Positions 61,226 through 64,000 of a stretch of 64,000 nucleotides of DNA are shown in pieces. The position numbers and the translations under genes were made by a program. The notes beneath the pieces were generated by a model. The model made no database searches, was not told where the DNA came from, and saw only the letters and a program-made list of their open reading frames with translations. The DNA comes from Acidobacteriota bacterium (GTDB taxonomy: Bacteria; Acidobacteriota; Terriglobia; Acidiferrales; UBA7541): the NCBI GenBank assembly GCA_003223215.1, contig QHYH01000096.1, positions 62,001 to 126,000 of the forward strand, written 5' to 3'. Positions within the stretch are counted from its first letter, which is position 1. The number at the start of each line of letters is the position of its first letter.

Positions 61226-61953
61226 TTACCCAACCCAGGTAGTCCCAGGCATGACACTCCGCGTTTTTGCGTTGCATAAGGCTTCGTAGCTCAAGCCCCT
61301 ACATGTCCAAGCCGCAGCGGGGATTTGTGCAATGACTGTCCGGTGGAGTGATCTGTGCAACTTCCTTGCCGACTGCGCTGAAGTCAATAAGCCGCGGACC
61401 GTCAGCCTCCACACCCAGTAGCTGTCTTCGCGGAATTCATTTAGCTTCTCATTCAAGTAGGCCGCGACCTCCAAGATCTGAGACCTTTCGACGCTGTACA
61501 GGGAGGCCTTACTCTGGTTGCGATCAAACATTCCGTTGTTGGTGAGCGGGTACAACTCCCGGTACGCGTCTGGAGTGGATTCCATAACAATAGATTTCCA
61601 CTGAATAGGGCCGGGTTCCTCGGGCGTTTGGGCAGGTGTGTCCTTATCGCGAAAAGACAGTATGATCTCGATAATTTTTCTTCCGAAAGATTCACCGAGA
61701 GGGTGCTGAGAGGTCTCCACTACAAAATCCTGCAGCGTGCGTTGCCTGCCGCCAGCTGCAACTGGGCATCCAAGGCACAGACTGTTAGCCGGATCGCGCT
61801 CGGGCGATGGCGTCAGATAGTACTGCAAAGGGTGTGGAGAGCTCCGCAGGATGCGCTCTCATCTGTTCCCGTTACCTCGACACTTTCCCATTGCGCGTAC
61901 GAAGGAAGAGCGCCGAGGAGCAGCAGGGCGGCACAAACCAGAATTCTTGGTAT
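61226..61953 (-). pseudogene. Secreted protein gene with lost start and frameshift
   Basis: At the 5' end the frame gives a clean signal peptide (PRILVCAALLLLGALPSYAQ, then WESVEVTGTDESA) but begins with ATA where an ATG is expected, 8 bases after AGAGG. It runs into a stop after 41 codons. The rest of the protein continues in another frame from about 61828 (LQYYLTPSPERDPANSLCLG, QDFVVETSQHPLGESFGRKI, then YLNEKLNEFREDSYWVWRL) to 61226. Two lesions make a working gene unlikely. The family is not recognised. Confidence 0.5.
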
Positions 61954-62154
61954 GCTAGACCTCTGGTAGAGCTACGTCTGTGATGCTCATTCTACCGCTT
62001 GCAGCGGGCTGTGGTGAATCGGGTAACGACCCCAGCGGAAACTGAAGATCGTCATTCAGGTGACTTTCGGCTCGCGAGTCCGGTTCTGCGACAACTCTCA
62101 TCCGGTTTTCTCACACCTGTTGACTGTTAGCTGTCGGCTGTCAGCTTTGCCGTT

Positions 62155-62934
62155 TCACTCTCCGGGCTTCAGCTCGCGGATCCAGATGTTGCGGTAGCGC
62201 ACGGGGTGGTTATGATCCTGCAGCGCGAGCGGCAGTTTCTCCGGCGTCGGTTTGTACAGCGGGCGTTCGCCGTGCGCGGTGGGGCCGGTGAGCTGGACGT
62301 TGTCTTGTACCAGCACGCCGTTGTGAAAAACGGTCGCGCGTGCGGGACGCGTCAGCTTTCCTGCCGCGTCAAAACGCGGACCGTGAAAAACAATGTCGTA
62401 GGTTTGCCATTCGCCCGGCGGACGCGAGGCGTTCACCAGCGGCGGATATTGGCCATAAATCGCCGCGGCCTGGCCATCGGCATACGTCTTGCTTTGATAG
62501 GAATCGAGGACCTGAGTCTCGTAGAGTCCCTGCAGGAAAACGCCGCTGTTGCCGCGGTCCTGGTCTTCGCCTTTCGCGGGGGAAGGCTCGGCAAATTCCA
62601 CGTGCAACTGGCAATCGCCAAACGCTTCGCGTGTTTGAATGTCCCCGGTTTTTGGCACAACCTCGAAGTAGCCGTTCTCGACTTTCCATTTGGCGGGGCT
62701 GCCGTCCTTTTTCTGGGTCCATTGCGAAAGATCTTTGCCGTCGAACAGCGCCACGGCGTCCGAAGGCGCGCGTCCCGGCGCCTCTTGCGTGCTGGCCGTG
62801 CCGGGCTCAATCACCGGCGGCACCGGCCGGCTCCGATCATGAATCTTCCATCGCGTATCTACTTGCGCCCGACAGACTGCGGGAACGCTCGCTAGCACAA
62901 ACGCACAAACATAAAACAGCCGAATTTTTCTCAT
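62155..62934 (-). CDS. DUF1080 (3-keto-disaccharide hydrolase-type) protein
   Basis: This is a 259-residue secreted protein with a signal peptide ending CRAQ (about 24) and a concanavalin/LamG-like DUF1080 domain: LFDGKDLSQWTQKKDGSPAK, WKVENGYFEVVPKTGDIQTR, GNSGVFLQGLYETQVLDSY, PVRYRNIWIRELKPGE. Some relatives cleave 3-keto-glucosides or other glycosides. This one's substrate is unknown. The SD GAGG lies 8 bases before the ATG. Most of the 220 bases downstream of the gene are also empty apart from the pseudogene upstream promoter region. Confidence 0.88.
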   Translation of the reverse strand: MRKIRLFYVCAFVLASVPAVCRAQVDTRWKIHDRSRPVPPVIEPGTASTQEAPGRAPSDAVALFDGKDLSQWTQKKDGSPAKWKVENGYFEVVPKTGDIQTREAFGDCQLHVEFAEPSPAKGEDQDRGNSGVFLQGLYETQVLDSYQSKTYADGQAAAIYGQYPPLVNASRPPGEWQTYDIVFHGPRFDAAGKLTRPARATVFHNGVLVQDNVQLTGPTAHGERPLYKPTPEKLPLALQDHNHPVRYRNIWIRELKPGE

Positions 62935-63012
62935 CGTTTAACCTCGTAGCTAGAGCGCCTGGATTTTACCGCGAATCCAGAAAATGCGGCATCCGGTATC
63001 CGCCCGATACAC

Positions 63013-63159
63013 TTTGGAGTGCAGCGGCTTGCCGCCGCTTTTCTTGTCGCCGCGGTCGCTGGCAGGGCAATTTCAAGCCTTGACTCGTGTTTCGTGAGAT
63101 GGAGGAAAAGCGGGAGTCCTTCGACTTCGCTCAGGACAGGCAAGCTCCCGCACTCCAAA
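63013..63159. repeat. 147-base nested palindromic element
   Basis: TTTGGAGTGC (63013-63022) and GCACTCCAAA (63150-63159) are perfect inverted ends. GCGGGAG (63110-63116) and CTCCCGC (63145-63151) form a second stem, and AGCGGC/GCCGCT (about 63023-63039) a third. It fills much of the 317-base gap between the DUF1080 and serine hydrolase genes, and resembles a MITE or BIME-like repeat. Confidence 0.6.
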
Positions 63160-63251
63160 ACCCGGCAAGACCGTGACTTTCGACGCCGCCCATCGTCTAA
63201 AGTTTCGTGTGGCTCAGTGTGCGGTCCATTGACGAGTGGGGGTCTCATCGC

Positions 63252-64000
63252 ATGAATCTGATTCGCGCGTGCTTGTTGCTGCTCTGCGGTTTTCTTCTCT
63301 TTGCTCCCGCCATTTCCACAAGCGCCCAGGAGGCGCCGCCGTCCCTCAGCCCGCGGCAGGGAGACGACGGCTGGGCCACCGCGACGGCGGCTTCCGCCGG
63401 GCTATCTCCCGTGCGTCTGCAAGCCATGGAGACCGCCATCCGGAATGGCGAATTCAAGAAAATCGGCAGCATCCTGATCGCGCGGCACGGCAAGCTGGTC
63501 TATGAAGGCTACTTCGACGCCTCCGACGCCTCAGCGTTTCGCGACACGCGCTCCGCTACCAAATCCGTGACGGACATGCTGGTCGGCATCGCCATCGACA
63601 AAGGCTTGCTCGCGGGCGTTGACGTCCCCATCCTTCCGTTCTTTCCCGACAAACAGCCGCTGCAAAATCCCGACCCGCGCAAGGCGAAAATCACCGTCGA
63701 AGATTTTCTCACCATGAGTTCGCTGCTCGAATGCGATGACTGGAACGATTTCTCTCGCGGCAACGAAGAGCGTATGTATGTGATCGAAGACTGGATTCAA
63801 TTCACACTCGATCTGCCCATCAAAGGATTTCCTCCTTGGGTAAAGAAACCGAGCGAGGCTCCTTACGGCCGCAGTTTCAGCTATTGCACAGCAGGCGCTA
63901 CCACACTCGGCGGGGTCCTCGACCGCGCCACAAAAACGGCTGTTCCGGAATTCGCGATGAAGAATCTGTTTGCGCCTCTAGGAATTCAAAAAGTGGCTTG
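63252..64000 (+). CDS. Beta-lactamase-family serine hydrolase, 5' part
   Basis: The frame opens at 63252 (MNLIRACLLLLCGFLLFAPA signal peptide, mature from about residue 27) and runs off the window. It encodes a class C beta-lactamase/DD-peptidase-like domain: ASAGLSPVRLQAMETAI at the start, the SxxK motif SATK near residue 103, the long segment VEDFLTMSSLLECDDWND and the second motif SYCTAG near 216. The catalytic tetrad is therefore partly visible. It is probably an esterase, peptidase or wall-modifying enzyme, and the end is not in the window. Confidence 0.88.
   Translation, partial: MNLIRACLLLLCGFLLFAPAISTSAQEAPPSLSPRQGDDGWATATAASAGLSPVRLQAMETAIRNGEFKKIGSILIARHGKLVYEGYFDASDASAFRDTRSATKSVTDMLVGIAIDKGLLAGVDVPILPFFPDKQPLQNPDPRKAKITVEDFLTMSSLLECDDWNDFSRGNEERMYVIEDWIQFTLDLPIKGFPPWVKKPSEAPYGRSFSYCTAGATTLGGVLDRATKTAVPEFAMKNLFAPLGIQKVA

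Overview
This is a GC-rich chromosomal window from a bacterium that is almost certainly an acidobacterium (inferred). Three lineage markers support this. There are four orphan FtsX/MacB-type permeases of the acidobacterial duplicated (ADOP) type, with no ABC ATPase anywhere in the window. Two large secreted proteins carry the acidobacterial VWFA-related domain. Three short PadR regulators sit directly before permease or permease-prefix genes. I found no rRNA, tRNA, CRISPR array, transposase, integrase or phage gene.

Positions 1-7990 hold the end of pnp, then a minus-strand set murQ-murA-sorA-sorB (cell-wall precursor and recycling enzymes, then a sulfite dehydrogenase pair). Divergent from it is a two-gene unit: an AmgK-like amino-sugar kinase fused to a RapZ C-terminal domain, and a MurU-like nucleotidyltransferase carrying two odd in-frame insertions. 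Positions 8173-12252 hold a PadR/membrane protein/TlpA operon and an ADOP permease. Positions 12292-16625 return to cell-wall turnover, with a GH3 (NagZ-like)-serine hydrolase fusion facing a NamZ-family (DUF1343) exo-muramidase. A BadF-type sugar kinase lies further on at 34324. Together these genes could release GlcNAc and MurNAc and process MurNAc by two routes: the MurQ etherase route and the AmgK/MurU salvage route.

Positions 16684-33377 hold a cobalamin-binding-type protein, a PadR operon with two tandem paralogous membrane proteins, an APC permease, an SSS symporter, a membrane-fused spermidine-synthase-like protein, and three tandem ADOP permeases controlled at one end by a PadR gene. 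Positions 33400-48640 are mixed: PilZ proteins, DUF2461, VanZ, a cytochrome b561-like/YceI pair, DUF2306, a lipase and a LolA-like protein. They are interspersed with decayed gene pieces, including a kinase, a class III aminotransferase chimera, an Ig-like fragment and a DUF3303 gene with several frameshifts.

Positions 48639-64000 hold a GNAT acetyltransferase, a BrkB/YihY membrane protein, two VWFA proteins, a DUF1800/DUF1501 pair, a VapBC toxin-antitoxin pair, a DUF1080 protein and a truncated serine hydrolase. Several structured repeats lie between genes. The tails of second DUF1501 and DUF1080 copies survive as isolated fragments. The most interesting items are the AmgK-RapZ fusion within a dual-route peptidoglycan recycling locus, the repeat-derived insertions inside MurU, and the shared promoter/operator layout of the three PadR genes.
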